The notes under the pieces are model-generated. The model worked only from the letters and a program-made list of their open reading frames with translations. It was not told the DNA's origin and ran no database searches. This document shows, piece by piece, positions 25,398 to 35,643 of a stretch of DNA of 64,000 bases. Within the stretch, counting starts at the first letter, position 1. Each line of letters starts with the position of its first letter. The stretch spans positions 124,001 through 188,000 of the forward strand of contig CAXAUZ010000005.1 of NCBI GenBank assembly GCA_963972525.1, given 5' to 3'. The translations under genes were made by a program, and so were the position numbers. The DNA is from Salinilacustrithrix sp003476595 (GTDB taxonomy: Bacteria; Actinomycetota; Acidimicrobiia; Acidimicrobiales; Salinilacustritrichaceae).

Positions 25398-26338
25398 GTG
25401 GCGGCTCCGTACCTGCCCAACCGGGCGATGGTCTCGTGGAACCCGGCCACGCACTCGTCGATGATCTCGGCCACCGGCCGGACCGCGTCGATGCGGCCGG
25501 CCACCTGTCCGGTGAGCGCGACGCCGGCCTCGAGGTCGCCGCCGAAGTACAGGTCGAGCACCGAGCCGAACGCCTCGCCGAGGTCGACCGACTCCTGGCG
25601 CTCCAGCTCGGTCGTGCGCTCGGTGCGCAGCGCCCGGAGGCCGGGGCGGCTGTGCCGGTTCAGGAACACCGTGTCGGTCTCGGCGGCACCGACGATGGCC
25701 TGCTTCCAGTTGTCGTGCACGGGCGACTCCGCGGCCGACACCATCCGGGTGCCCATCTGCACGCCCTCGGCGCCGAGGGCGAAGGCCGCCGCCATCGTCG
25801 GGCCGTCCACCATGCCCCCGGCGGCGATGATCGGCACGTCGGTGTGCTGGGCCACGAGGGGCAGCAGGACCATGGAGGCCACGTCGCGGGGGTTCTTGAA
25901 GCCGCCGCCCTCGCCACCCTCGACGACCAGGCCGTCGACGCCGGCGTCGAGCGCCTTCAGGGCCCCCTGGAGGGTGGGCACCACGTGGAAGACGGTGAGC
26001 CCGGCGTCCTTGAGCTGGGCGGTGTACCTGGTGGGGTCGCCGGCGGAGGTGGTCACGAAGCGCACGCCCTGGTCGACGACGAAGTCGACGATGCCGGGGT
26101 CGCGCACGAACGCCTGCGCGATGTTCACGCCGAAGGGCTTGTCGGTGAGGTCTCGCATCTTGGCGATCTCGGCCTTCACGTTGTCGAGCTCGCCTGAGGA
26201 GGTCTCGATGATCCCGAGGCCGCCGGCCTCGGACACCGCCGAGGCGAGCTGGGACCGGGCGATCCACCCCATGGGGGCCTGGATGATCGGCACGTCGATG
26301 CCGAGGAGTTCGGTGATGCGGGTGGAGATGCGGGCCAT
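25394..26338 (-). CDS. nitronate monooxygenase-like flavoprotein (NMO/2-nitropropane dioxygenase family)
   Basis: A 314-residue FMN-binding TIM barrel. The start PIIQAPMGWIARSQLASAVSEAGGLGII is typical of the family, and the phosphate-binding segments VDGLVVEGGEGGG and PIIAAGGMVDG with GAEGVQMGTRMV are intact. Members oxidise nitronates or act as enoyl/acyl-ACP-type reductases, so the substrate is open. The ATG at 26338 has TACGCT eight bases upstream (leaderless). CorA follows with a four-base overlap. Confidence 0.87.
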   Translation of the reverse strand: MARISTRITELLGIDVPIIQAPMGWIARSQLASAVSEAGGLGIIETSSGELDNVKAEIAKMRDLTDKPFGVNIAQAFVRDPGIVDFVVDQGVRFVTTSAGDPTRYTAQLKDAGLTVFHVVPTLQGALKALDAGVDGLVVEGGEGGGFKNPRDVASMVLLPLVAQHTDVPIIAAGGMVDGPTMAAAFALGAEGVQMGTRMVSAAESPVHDNWKQAIVGAAETDTVFLNRHSRPGLRALRTERTTELERQESVDLGEAFGSVLDLYFGGDLEAGVALTGQVAGRIDAVRPVAEIIDECVAGFHETIARLGRYGAAT

Positions 26339-26346
26339 GGCGTCGG

Positions 26347-26352
26347 AGCGTA
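26347..26352 (-). promoter_or_regulatory. -10 box of a leaderless promoter
   Basis: TACGCT on the minus strand lies eight bases before the ATG at 26338. Confidence 0.5.
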
Positions 26353-26445
26353 GGGGCGCCGGCGACCCGGTGGTGACGGCGGGACCGCCGCACCGACCCG
26401 GTACCGTCGTCCGTTCGCTCCGGTCCACACCCCTGGGAACCGCAC

Positions 26446-27861
26446 GTGTCCGATCTGCCCCCACCGCCACCCCCGCCCGGCCGACCCGGCTACCCCGCCG
26501 GCCCGCCGGTCGCACCGCCGGGCGGGTCCCCGCCATCGCCGCCACCGGCGTCGCCGTCCTCGAGCTGGACGCCGGACGAGGAGCCCCGGCCCCCGCGCGG
26601 TCGCCGCGTCAGCATCGTGCTGGCGATCGGGGCGGTCCTCGCCCTGCTCGCCGCCACCATCGTCGTGATCACCCGCGACGGTGACGACCCGCCACCTGCG
26701 GCTGCGCCGACCACCACAGCGCCCGGCGGCCAGGACGACCAACCGCCGTCGAGCGCCCCGACCACCGAGCCGGCGGGGCCGCCGCTGTCCCAGGACGAGC
26801 TCGAGGTCCTGGTCGAGGAGCTGCAGGCCTTCGTCGCCGAGGCCCGCGGGCTGGAGTTCCTCGAGCCGGTCGAGGTCGAGCTGGCCGACGGCGACGCCTT
26901 CCAGTCCCGCCTGCTCGAGGACTTCGAGGAGGACGCCGACCAGATCGCCGACGTCGAGGTCTTCTACAAGGCGCTCGGCCTGCTCGACCCGGGTGCCGAC
27001 CTGCTCGAGGAGCTGCGGGCGATCTACTCCGCCGGCGTGCTCGGCTTCTACGACCCCGAGACGAACGAGCTGGTCGTCCGGGGTGCGTCCCTGACCCCCT
27101 ACGTCCGCAAGACCATCGTGCACGAGCTGGTGCACGCCCTCGACGACCAGCACTTCGAGCTGGACCGGGAGGAGTACGAAGACCGCAAGGACGAGATCGC
27201 CACCGGCTTCACCGCGGTGGTCGAGGGCAACGCCCGGCGCATCGAGCAGCTGTGGATCGACGAGCAGCCCGAGGACGTGCAGGAGCAGGCCGCCGCCGAG
27301 GAGCGGGCCTTCGCCGACGGCATCGACGTCGACGCGTTCCCCGAGATCCTGCTCTTCGAGATCGGCGCCCCCTACGAGCTCGGCAAGATCTTCGTGGACG
27401 CCATCATCGGCGAGCGTGGCGACCGGGCCGTGGACGCCGCCCTCGAGGATCCGCCGACGACGTCGGAGCAGGTGCTCTTCCCGCCGCTGTACAGCGAGCG
27501 CCAGCCGCGCGTCGAGGTCCCGCCTCCGCCCGCCGACGGCGAGGTCGTCGACGACGGTGTGGTCGGCACCTTGTTCTGGTTCGGGCTGTTCACCACCGGC
27601 GACACCACCGTGCCGCCCCAGGACGCGTTCGCAGCGATCCAGGGCTGGGGTGGGGACTGGGCCGTCACCTGGATGGACGGCGACGCCGCCTGCGCACGCA
27701 TCGACGTGGTCGGTGACACCCAGGAGGACACCGACGAGCTCGAGGACGCCCTGCGCGCCTGGGCCGAGGGGAGCGCGGCGGCCCAGATCAGCATCGTCGA
27801 CGAGCGCGTCCGCGTCGACAGCTGCGTGGACGGCGCCGGCGCCACCCCACCCCAGGTGTGA
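26446..27861 (+). CDS. membrane-anchored zinc metallopeptidase-like protein
   Basis: A 471-residue protein. A Pro-rich cytoplasmic start (1-50) is followed by one membrane helix (VSIVLAIGAVLALLAATIVVI, about 55-75), a Thr/Pro linker and an extracellular domain. That domain contains KTIVHELVHALDDQHF, an HExxH zinc site, with EGNARRIEQL downstream as a possible source of the third ligand. The rest is acidic and family-specific; I cannot name a peptidase family. Activity outside the membrane on wall or surface proteins is inferred. The GTG start has a candidate TACCGT -10 box about 40 bases upstream. Confidence 0.75.
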   Translation: MSDLPPPPPPPGRPGYPAGPPVAPPGGSPPSPPPASPSSSWTPDEEPRPPRGRRVSIVLAIGAVLALLAATIVVITRDGDDPPPAAAPTTTAPGGQDDQPPSSAPTTEPAGPPLSQDELEVLVEELQAFVAEARGLEFLEPVEVELADGDAFQSRLLEDFEEDADQIADVEVFYKALGLLDPGADLLEELRAIYSAGVLGFYDPETNELVVRGASLTPYVRKTIVHELVHALDDQHFELDREEYEDRKDEIATGFTAVVEGNARRIEQLWIDEQPEDVQEQAAAEERAFADGIDVDAFPEILLFEIGAPYELGKIFVDAIIGERGDRAVDAALEDPPTTSEQVLFPPLYSERQPRVEVPPPPADGEVVDDGVVGTLFWFGLFTTGDTTVPPQDAFAAIQGWGGDWAVTWMDGDAACARIDVVGDTQEDTDELEDALRAWAEGSAAAQISIVDERVRVDSCVDGAGATPPQV

Positions 27862-27869
27862 CAGGAGGG

Positions 27870-27899
27870 CTGCCAGAACGGTTCTCCCGGAACTGGCAG
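27870..27899. terminator. bidirectional hairpin between convergent genes
   Basis: CTGCCAG and CTGGCAG arms separated by 16 nt, nine bases after the metallopeptidase stop and 16 bases before the LLM stop on the other strand. The arms belong to the G(TT/AA)CTGGC family found at other gene ends here. No U-tract. Confidence 0.6.
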
Positions 27900-27915
27900 T
27901 CCGCTCGTCACACGC

Positions 27916-28782
27916 TCAGGCGTTGGCGATGACCTCGTCGCCGTAGCGCTTCAGCGCGTCGGTGGTGTCGCCCCAGAACGCGAACGCCGGCACCATGATC
28001 CGGTCGACGCCCACGTCGGCGAGCTCCTTGGCTGCCTGCAGCGCGCCGCTGCCGATGGTGGCGCCGCCGGCCGTGAACTCGATCGCCTCGGGGTCGCGGC
28101 CGTGCTCTCGAGCGGTCTCGCGCACCAGGTCGAAGCTGCGGGCGAGCTCCTGCGGGGTGCCCTTGCCCGGGAAGAACCCGTCGCCGAGCCGGCCGGCGCG
28201 GCGGGCGGCGATGTCGGTGTGACCACCGACGTGCACCGGGATGGAGCCGTTGACGGGGCGGGGGCGGGAGATGCACTCGTCGAAGCTGGTGAACTCGCCG
28301 TGGTACGTGGCCTTCTCCTCGCTCCAGAGGGCCCGCATGGCGGCGATGTTGTCGTCGGTGCGCTTGCCCCGCTCGGAGAACGGCACGCCGATGGCGTCGA
28401 ACTCCTCCTCGAGCCAGCCCACGCCGATGCCCAGCTCCATGCGTCCACCGGAGAGGTGGTCGAGCGTGGCGAGCTCCTTGGCCAGCACGACCGGGTTGCG
28501 CTGGGGGACGATGAGGATGCCTGTCGCCAGCCGGATGGTGGAGGTGGCCGATGCGACCCAGCTGAGCCAGATCAGCGGGTCGGGGATGTCGAAGTCCTCG
28601 CCGCCGGGCATCTTCCCGGACGGGTCGTAGGGGTAGGGCGAGTCGTAGCCCGACGGCACGACGACGTGCTCGACCGTCCAGAGCGACTCGAACCCGGCCT
28701 CCTCGGCGGCGACCGCCATCTCGGCGGCGGCGTCACCGTTGGCGAAGGGCCCGGTGTTGGCGAAGATGATCCCGAACTTCAT
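27916..28782 (-). CDS. LLM-class (F420-dependent type) oxidoreductase 1
   Basis: A 288-residue luciferase-like TIM-barrel flavin/F420 enzyme: MKFGIIFANTGPFA start, AEEAGFESLWTVEHV, IRLATGILIVPQRNPVVLAKELATLDHLSGGRMELGIGVGW, and RAGRLGDGFFP. In actinobacteria these enzymes mostly use coenzyme F420 to reduce or dehydrogenate small substrates, which cannot be specified here. A TACGGT -10 box lies eight bases before the ATG, and a palindromic operator overlaps the -35 site. So, unlike its two neighbours, it has its own regulated promoter. Confidence 0.87.
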   Translation of the reverse strand: MKFGIIFANTGPFANGDAAAEMAVAAEEAGFESLWTVEHVVVPSGYDSPYPYDPSGKMPGGEDFDIPDPLIWLSWVASATSTIRLATGILIVPQRNPVVLAKELATLDHLSGGRMELGIGVGWLEEEFDAIGVPFSERGKRTDDNIAAMRALWSEEKATYHGEFTSFDECISRPRPVNGSIPVHVGGHTDIAARRAGRLGDGFFPGKGTPQELARSFDLVRETAREHGRDPEAIEFTAGGATIGSGALQAAKELADVGVDRIMVPAFAFWGDTTDALKRYGDEVIANA

Positions 28783-28790
28783 GGCGCCGG

Positions 28791-28796
28791 ACCGTA
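28791..28796 (-). promoter_or_regulatory. -10 box of a leaderless, repressor-controlled promoter
   Basis: TACGGT on the minus strand lies eight bases before the ATG at 28782. A CTGACC -35 lies 17 bases further upstream and overlaps the operator palindrome. Confidence 0.55.
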
Positions 28797-28804
28797 ACCG
28801 AACT

Positions 28805-28818
28805 TGACCGATCGGTCA
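28805..28818. promoter_or_regulatory. TetR-type operator palindrome
   Basis: TGACCGATCGGTCA is a perfect 14-bp palindrome of the form bound by many actinobacterial TetR regulators. It overlaps the -35 of the LLM 1 promoter. No TetR gene is adjacent. Confidence 0.65.
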
Positions 28819-28824
28819 GGTGCA

Positions 28825-29721
28825 TCAGGTCTGCAGGGGCTTCACCACGTCGGCGACCTCGGCCAGGTGGGTCGACCAGTCGGCCGGCTCGCCGATGGGC
28901 ACGGCGACGAACTTGGAGGCGCCGACCGCGATGAACCGCTCGAGCAGCGGCGCGAGCGCGCCCACGCTCGGGGCGACCACGTCGTGCACCTCCACGTCGG
29001 GCCGGCGCTTGGCGAGGAAGGCGGCGAGGACGTCGGGGATGCCGTCGATCGCGTAGGGCACGAGCGCGCCGAAGTGCTCGGGGTCGATCTCCCGGTCGTG
29101 CTCGGCGGCGATGCGCTCGATCTCGGGGCGGCCGGCGGCGACGTCATCTGGCGTGCAGAAGCTCGGCAGCCAGCCGTCGCCCAGCCGCCCGGTCCGGCGA
29201 AGCTCGGAGGGGGCGACACCCCCGAGCCAGATCTCGATCGGCTGCTGGACCGGTCGGGGCCGCACCCGCGCGCCCTCGTACCGGAAGAAGGTCCCCTCGT
29301 GGTCGACGGCGTCCTCGGTCCAGAAGCGGCGGAGCAGGGGCATGGCCTCGTCGAAGCGCTTGGCCCGCTCGGTGCGCTCGACGCCGAACGCCTGCTGCTC
29401 GGCCGGGTCGACCTGGCCGAGACCGAACGCCGGCAGCAGCCGCCCGCCGGAGAGGCGGTCGAGGCTGGCCAGCTCCTTGGCGAGCAGCATCGGGTTGCGG
29501 CCCGGCAGGACCATGACGCTCGTGCCGAGCTTGAGCTTGGTCGTGCGGGCTGCGGCGAAGGACAGCGCGACGACCGGGTCGGGGCAGTCGTCGGTGATCT
29601 TCTCCGACAGCCAGAGCGAGTCGAAGCGCAGCGCCTCGAGGCCGTCCACCAGGGCCGCGAAGCGCTCGGCGTCGTTGGTGATCGTCCGGGTGCCGAGGCC
29701 GTAGCCGACGCGGACCTTCAC
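28825..29721 (-). CDS. LLM-class (F420-dependent type) oxidoreductase 2
   Basis: A 298-residue member of the same TIM-barrel superfamily as its neighbours: DGLEALRFDSLWLSEKI, KLKLGTSVMVLPGRNPMLLAKELASLDRLSGGRLLPAFGLG and TGRLGDGWLPSF. The sequence is distinct enough from genes 1 and 3 that they are not recent duplicates. The GTG start overlaps the stop of LLM 3 (GTGA), so the two are co-translated. Substrate unknown. Confidence 0.86.
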   Translation of the reverse strand: MKVRVGYGLGTRTITNDAERFAALVDGLEALRFDSLWLSEKITDDCPDPVVALSFAAARTTKLKLGTSVMVLPGRNPMLLAKELASLDRLSGGRLLPAFGLGQVDPAEQQAFGVERTERAKRFDEAMPLLRRFWTEDAVDHEGTFFRYEGARVRPRPVQQPIEIWLGGVAPSELRRTGRLGDGWLPSFCTPDDVAAGRPEIERIAAEHDREIDPEHFGALVPYAIDGIPDVLAAFLAKRRPDVEVHDVVAPSVGALAPLLERFIAVGASKFVAVPIGEPADWSTHLAEVADVVKPLQT

Positions 29722-30623
29722 AGCAGGCTGCGCAGCAGCTCGCGCGTGCGGGTCCGCTCGTCGCTGGTCGAGCCGAACTCGCTGGCGGCCAGGTCGGTGA
29801 CGCCGGCGTCGGCGAAGTCGCGGACCCGCCCGGCGACGGCGTCCTCGTCGCCGATGATGGCCAGGTCGGCCGGACCGTCGAGGCCCTCCCGGTCGAGCAT
29901 CGCCCGGTAGGACGGCAGCTGGCCGTAGATGGCGTACACCTGGGCGGCCCGGGCCCGGGTGCCCTCGACGTCGTCGGTGACGCACACGGGCACGCCGCTG
30001 GTGACCAAGGGATCGGGGTTGCCGGCGTCCTCGGCCGCGGCGCGGATGGTGGGGGCGGTGTGGTCGGCGATGGTGCGGGGACCGGTCATCCACGTGATCG
30101 TCCCGGCGGTGCGGGCGCCGGCGAGCTTGAGCATCTGGGGCCCGAGGGCGGCGACCTGCACGGGCACGGGCCGGGTGCCGGGGATGTCGAGCGCCAGGTT
30201 CGCCGAGATGGTCTCGCCGTGGGCCTCGACCCGCTCGCCGCTCACCAGCGGCATGAGCACGTCGAGGTACTCCCGCAGGTGGCGCACCGGCTTGTCGAAG
30301 CTCATGCCGAACATGTGCTCGATGACCGGTTGGTGCGACAGCCCGATGCCGAGGGTCAACCGGCCGTCGCAGGCCTGCTGGGTGGTGAGGGCCTGGGCCG
30401 CGAGCATCGCCGGATGGCGCGGGTAGGTCGGGATCACCGACGTGCCGAGCTCGATCCGCTCGGTCTCCCGGCCGACCACCGCCAGCAGGGTCAGGGCGTC
30501 GTAGCCGAAGATCTGGGGCACCCAGTAGGAGTGGAAGCCCTGCTCCTCGGCGGCCTGGACGTCGGCGACGACGTCGTCGATGGTGCCGGTGGCGGCGAGG
30601 CCCCCGAAGATCCCGATGCGCAT
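29718..30623 (-). CDS. LLM-class (F420-dependent type) oxidoreductase 3
   Basis: A 301-residue TIGR03564-like F420-type enzyme: MRIGIFGGLAATGTIDDVV, ELGTSVIPTYPRHPAMLAAQALTTQQACDGRLTLGIGLSHQPVIEHMFG and PVQVAALGPQMLKLAG are characteristic. It heads a two-gene unit with LLM 2. The TAGGTT box six bases before the ATG suggests a leaderless transcript. Function beyond an F420/flavin hydride transfer is not predictable. Confidence 0.87.
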   Translation of the reverse strand: MRIGIFGGLAATGTIDDVVADVQAAEEQGFHSYWVPQIFGYDALTLLAVVGRETERIELGTSVIPTYPRHPAMLAAQALTTQQACDGRLTLGIGLSHQPVIEHMFGMSFDKPVRHLREYLDVLMPLVSGERVEAHGETISANLALDIPGTRPVPVQVAALGPQMLKLAGARTAGTITWMTGPRTIADHTAPTIRAAAEDAGNPDPLVTSGVPVCVTDDVEGTRARAAQVYAIYGQLPSYRAMLDREGLDGPADLAIIGDEDAVAGRVRDFADAGVTDLAASEFGSTSDERTRTRELLRSLL

Positions 30624-30629
30624 GGCCCG

Positions 30630-30635
30630 AACCTA
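30630..30635 (-). promoter_or_regulatory. -10 box of a leaderless promoter
   Basis: TAGGTT on the minus strand lies six bases before the ATG at 30623. Confidence 0.5.
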
Positions 30636-31529
30636 GACGGGGACGTCGGTGGCCGGACTCGTGCGGGGTCGGGGGGTGCGGTCGAGGGCGGCGACGGTGA
30701 CGCCCACGAGCAGGAGCGCGACGCCGCCGGCGGCGGTGGCGGTGAGCGCCTCGCCGATCACGACGACGCCGAGGATCACCGCGGTGACGGGTTCGGCCAG
30801 CGACAGCAGCGTCGCCGTGGCCACCGCGGTGTGCTTCACGCCCCGGGTGAACAGGGCGTAGGAGAGCGTGGTCGCCACCAGGCCGAGGTGCAGGGCCATG
30901 AGCAGCCCGCGCCCCGTGGCCAGGGGTTCGAAGGCGTCGGCACCGCCACCCAGCACCGCCACCGGGGCGAGCACCACGGTGGCGCCGAGGAAGGCGACCG
31001 CCGCGACGCGGTCGGCATCGCCGGCCCGGGCCAGCTGCTGGAGCGCGTAGGCGTAGATCGCGTAGCTGGCGCCGGCGGCCACGGCGAGGAGGAGGCCGAG
31101 GCCGGGGCGCTCCGCGTCGCCCGGCTCGCCGGCCACCAGCACGGCCCCGGCGATCGCGACGGCGGCGGCCAGGAACCAGCGCGGCGAAGGCGTGCTGCGA
31201 GCGAAGCGCCAGTCGACCAGGCCGCCCCAGATCGGCGCCGATCCGATCCCCACGGCGGTGCCGAGGGCGACCCCCGCGAGGCGGACGCCGCCGAAGAACG
31301 TCAGCTGGTAGGCCGCCACCGACGCGATGGCCACGACGGTCCAGGAGCGGGGCAGCGGCGCAGCGGCCGCTCGGCGCACCGCGGCGATGCCGGCGAGGCC
31401 GATCCCGCCGACGGCGAGGCGAACCCACCCGACGACGAGCGGGTCGATGCCGTCGGGGCCGAGCTCCTGGGCCGTCCCCGTGGTGCCCCACAGGACCGCG
31501 GCCGCGACGACCAGGAGCGCTGCGCGCAC
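30633..31529 (-). CDS. EamA/DMT-family transporter
   Basis: A 298-residue integral membrane protein with ten hydrophobic segments arranged as two EamA repeats. The first starts LLVVAAAVLWGTTGTAQELG, the second GLLLAVAAGASYAIYAYALQQLA, and each repeat ends in a short basic stretch. SLAEPVTAVILGVVVIGE near the last repeat is a family signature. Members export amino acids or other metabolites. It lies 13 bases downstream of fumarase on the same strand and could be co-transcribed. Confidence 0.87.
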   Translation of the reverse strand: MRAALLVVAAAVLWGTTGTAQELGPDGIDPLVVGWVRLAVGGIGLAGIAAVRRAAAAPLPRSWTVVAIASVAAYQLTFFGGVRLAGVALGTAVGIGSAPIWGGLVDWRFARSTPSPRWFLAAAVAIAGAVLVAGEPGDAERPGLGLLLAVAAGASYAIYAYALQQLARAGDADRVAAVAFLGATVVLAPVAVLGGGADAFEPLATGRGLLMALHLGLVATTLSYALFTRGVKHTAVATATLLSLAEPVTAVILGVVVIGEALTATAAGGVALLLVGVTVAALDRTPRPRTSPATDVPV

Positions 31530-31542
31530 GGCCGCGGTGCCG

Positions 31543-33183
<1,641 letters not shown>

Positions 33184-33295
33184 CCCCTGAGCATCGCAGA
33201 TCCACGTCGAGGCGTCGCAGCCAGCGTCGCCTTCAGGGCGCGAGCGAGCCGGCCGAACCCGGGGGCGGGCGGTCCGGGTCCGGCCGGCCGTGCTC

Positions 33296-33317
33296 CGGAC
33301 CGGCTGGCGCCGGTCCG
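33296..33317 (-). terminator. strong GC hairpin
   Basis: CGGACCGGC-TGGC-GCCGGTCCG, a perfect 9-bp stem with a 4-nt loop, 19 bases past the stop of the small minus-strand gene at 33337. Probably its terminator; it also insulates the fumarase gene. Confidence 0.6.
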
Positions 33318-33336
33318 TTTGATCAGTTGTCCGGGC

Positions 33337-33750
33337 TCAGCGGCGGAGCCGCTTGATGATCTTCTTGGCGATGAGGAAGCCGGTGACGGGACCGACCAGT
33401 GCGAGGCCGATGGGGGAGAAGCTGGGCTTGGTGCGGCCGGCCTTCTCCTTCGCCTTCGCGTCGGCCTTCGGCTGCAGCCGGGTGACCGTGGAGTCCTCCT
33501 CGACGTGGGGTGCGTCGGCGGGCTCCTCCTCCTCGGAGACGATGCCGAGGCGCTCGGCGAAGGCGTCCATGTCCGGCTTGTCCTGCTCCTGGTCCGGGTG
33601 GTGACCGGGGCGCTGGTCCTCCGGGATCGTGCCGTCGGATCCCGAGGTGGTGGGGGCGTCCTGGGCGGAGAGCTTGGACACCGACGCATCAGGGTCCAGC
33701 GCGGGGACCTTCCCGGAACGACGGAGCTCGGCTTGCTGGGGCTTGGCCAT
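33337..33750 (-). CDS. hypothetical protein with C-terminal hydrophobic segment (137 aa)
   Basis: A highly polar, Asp/Glu/Lys/Pro-rich and probably disordered protein. The only hydrophobic part is at the end (SFSPIGLALVGPVTGFLIAKKIIKRLRR), which could be a tail anchor or an amphipathic helix. No family is recognised. It lies alone between fumarase and a thioredoxin-fold protein and ends before a strong hairpin. Confidence 0.6.
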   Translation of the reverse strand: MAKPQQAELRRSGKVPALDPDASVSKLSAQDAPTTSGSDGTIPEDQRPGHHPDQEQDKPDMDAFAERLGIVSEEEEPADAPHVEEDSTVTRLQPKADAKAKEKAGRTKPSFSPIGLALVGPVTGFLIAKKIIKRLRR

Positions 33751-33819
33751 GGCGCGGTCCGTACCCGAGGGGTGGCACGGCCATGCCGGATGTGACCCAG
33801 GCCCGATCGGGCCCCGGGT

Positions 33820-34305
33820 TCAGACGGCGGGAGCGCCCGCGTAGGGCTTGGGATCGCCGGCGGCAGGGATGTCCGGCGCCTTCCACGACATGATCCGGGC
33901 CAGGTTGTCGGCCACGGCCCGCCACTCGAGCGGGTCCCAGCCCTCGGCCGAACCGAGGAGGGTGCCGTCGATGCCGATGTGGACGAACGCCGGCAGCTGC
34001 TCGAGCTGGAGGGACTTCACGAAGGCCTTGTCCGGGTCGCACAGGACGAAGAGCTTCTCGGCCCACGGACCGACGAAGGCGGTGGCGTCGGCGGGGGTGG
34101 AGGTGACCACGAAGCCCACCCGCACGTCGGCCTGGGCGAACACGTCGAGGATCCGCCCGGCGGTCTCCAGCAGCCACGCGCTCTCGTACTCGAACGGGTC
34201 GAGCACGACCACCGCGAGGTGGAACGTCGTCAACCAGTCGTCGAGCGGGAGCTCGACGCCGGAGATGTGGGTCAGGGTGACGTCGCCAGCGGGGTCGGTC
34301 GGCAC
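33820..34305 (-). CDS. thioredoxin-fold protein without CxxC motif
   Basis: A 161-residue protein with a beta-alpha-beta thioredoxin/peroxiredoxin-like outline: HLAVVVLDPFEYESAWLLETAGRILDVFAQADVRVGFVVTS, then a cis-Pro-like strand LEQLPAFVHIGIDGTLLG. The usual redox cysteines are absent (only one Cys, in FVLCDP), so it is probably not a classical thiol enzyme. The GTG at 34305 is preferred over the in-frame TTG at 34323 because a TAACTT -10 box lies eight bases before it. Confidence 0.6.
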   Translation of the reverse strand: MPTDPAGDVTLTHISGVELPLDDWLTTFHLAVVVLDPFEYESAWLLETAGRILDVFAQADVRVGFVVTSTPADATAFVGPWAEKLFVLCDPDKAFVKSLQLEQLPAFVHIGIDGTLLGSAEGWDPLEWRAVADNLARIMSWKAPDIPAAGDPKPYAGAPAV

Positions 34306-34313
34306 GGCGGGGG

Positions 34314-34319
34314 AAGTTA
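34314..34319 (-). promoter_or_regulatory. -10 box of a leaderless promoter
   Basis: TAACTT on the minus strand lies eight bases before the GTG at 34305 and decides the start of that gene. Confidence 0.5.
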
Positions 34320-34372
34320 GCAAGGTAGGTTCCGCGCCAGCAGATCCGCCCCCGCAACCACCTGGAGCTCCT

Positions 34373-34831
34373 GTGGTCTTCGCTGCCTACGCCGACACCG
34401 GTTACAACATCTTGCTGCTGCTGCACATCGTGGCGGTCATCGCCGCGTTCGCGCCGACGGCGGTGAACCCGCTGCTCGAACGGCACCTGGCGCGCAACGG
34501 GGGCGAGGCCACCCTGCAGAGCTGGGCCGGCTTCGCCCACGACTACACCAAGAAGATCGTCATGGGCTCGCTCGTCGTGGCCCTCATCACCGGCATCCTC
34601 ATGATCGTCGTGTCCGATGAGGTCATCGAGTTCTCCGACACCTGGATCTCGCTGTCCTTCCTGGTCTGGTTCGCCATCGCCGGCGTCGTGAGCGGGATGG
34701 TCGGCAAGGGCCAGCGCCTCGTGGCCGCGGGCGACGCCAAGGGGCGTGAGGTGCTGGCCAAGGCCGGACCCATCGTCCTGGTCCTGCTGCTGGTCATGCT
34801 GTACCTCATGATCTTCAAGCCCGGAGCCTGA
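34373..34831 (+). CDS. small four-helix membrane protein
   Basis: A 152-residue integral membrane protein with four hydrophobic segments (YNILLLLHIVAVIAAFAPTAV, IVMGSLVVALITGILMIVV, WISLSFLVWFAIAGVVSGMVG and GPIVLVLLLVMLYLMIF). The layout, with a histidine in the first helix, resembles DUF2269-like predicted membrane proteins; function unknown. The GTG start has a GGAG ribosome site seven bases upstream. Its stop overlaps the next start (TGATG). Confidence 0.65.
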   Translation: MVFAAYADTGYNILLLLHIVAVIAAFAPTAVNPLLERHLARNGGEATLQSWAGFAHDYTKKIVMGSLVVALITGILMIVVSDEVIEFSDTWISLSFLVWFAIAGVVSGMVGKGQRLVAAGDAKGREVLAKAGPIVLVLLLVMLYLMIFKPGA

Positions 34832-35631
34832 TGCACCCGATCGAGCGCCTCCGCTACGTGGCGCGGGCCGGCGGCGTGGACCACGCCGCTCTGGCCGAGG
34901 AGGTCGCCCGCGCCCTGGCCGGCTTCGTCGACGACCCCTCCGGGCTGGTCACGGCGTGCCGGCGCATCATCGACCGCCACCCCACCTCCGGTCCGATGTG
35001 GTGGCTGGCGGCCCGGGTCCTGGCCACCAACGACCCGCGGGCCGAGGCCTTCCGCTGCGTGTCCACCCTGCAGGACGACAAGACCGCCGCTGCCCTGGCC
35101 TACGAGCTTCCCGACGACATCACGGTCACGGTGCTCGGCTGGCCCGAGCAGGTGGGCGCGGCCCTGATCCGCCGGGGCGACATCCGCTCCCTCGTCGTGG
35201 ACTCCCTCGGCGAGGGTGCCGGTCTCGTGCGTCGCCTCGAGCACGCCGACTCGCCCGCCGAGGAGGTCCCGCCGGCCAACCTCGCCGGCGCGGTCCGGTG
35301 GTCGAACCTGGTCCTGCTCGAGGCATCCGCGGTCGGCCCGGACGGGTTCGTCGCCGTCGCGGGGTCCCACGCCGCGGCCGCGGTCGCCCGCGACGCAGAC
35401 GCCGACGTGTGGTTGGTGGCCGGCGAAGGCCGGCTCCTGCCCGAGCGGTTGTGGCAGTCCGTCGTCGACCGGTTGGACCAGGAGGGCGAGCCCTGGGAGC
35501 TGGACGAGGAGATCGTGCCGCTCTCGCTCGTCGACCGCGTCGTCGGGCCCAAGGGGCTCGAGTCGGTCGAGGCCATGCTGCGCCGCACCGACACGCCCGT
35601 GGTCCCCGAGCTGCTCAAGAGCACCATCTAG
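34831..35631 (+). CDS. uncharacterised protein with eIF2B/MtnA-like C-terminal half
   Basis: A 266-residue soluble protein. The N-terminal half is helical (residues 1-100); the C-terminal part (LVLLEASAVGPDGFVAVAGSHAAAAVARDADADVWLVAGEGRLL) resembles the nucleotide/sugar-phosphate-binding core of eIF2B-alpha and methylthioribose-1-phosphate isomerase proteins. The resemblance is by eye and partial. It is translationally coupled to a small membrane protein upstream and followed 13 bases later by a glycosyltransferase, so it may take part in the same surface or metabolic unit. Confidence 0.6.
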   Translation: MHPIERLRYVARAGGVDHAALAEEVARALAGFVDDPSGLVTACRRIIDRHPTSGPMWWLAARVLATNDPRAEAFRCVSTLQDDKTAAALAYELPDDITVTVLGWPEQVGAALIRRGDIRSLVVDSLGEGAGLVRRLEHADSPAEEVPPANLAGAVRWSNLVLLEASAVGPDGFVAVAGSHAAAAVARDADADVWLVAGEGRLLPERLWQSVVDRLDQEGEPWELDEEIVPLSLVDRVVGPKGLESVEAMLRRTDTPVVPELLKSTI

Positions 35632-35643
35632 GTCCGGTCCGCG

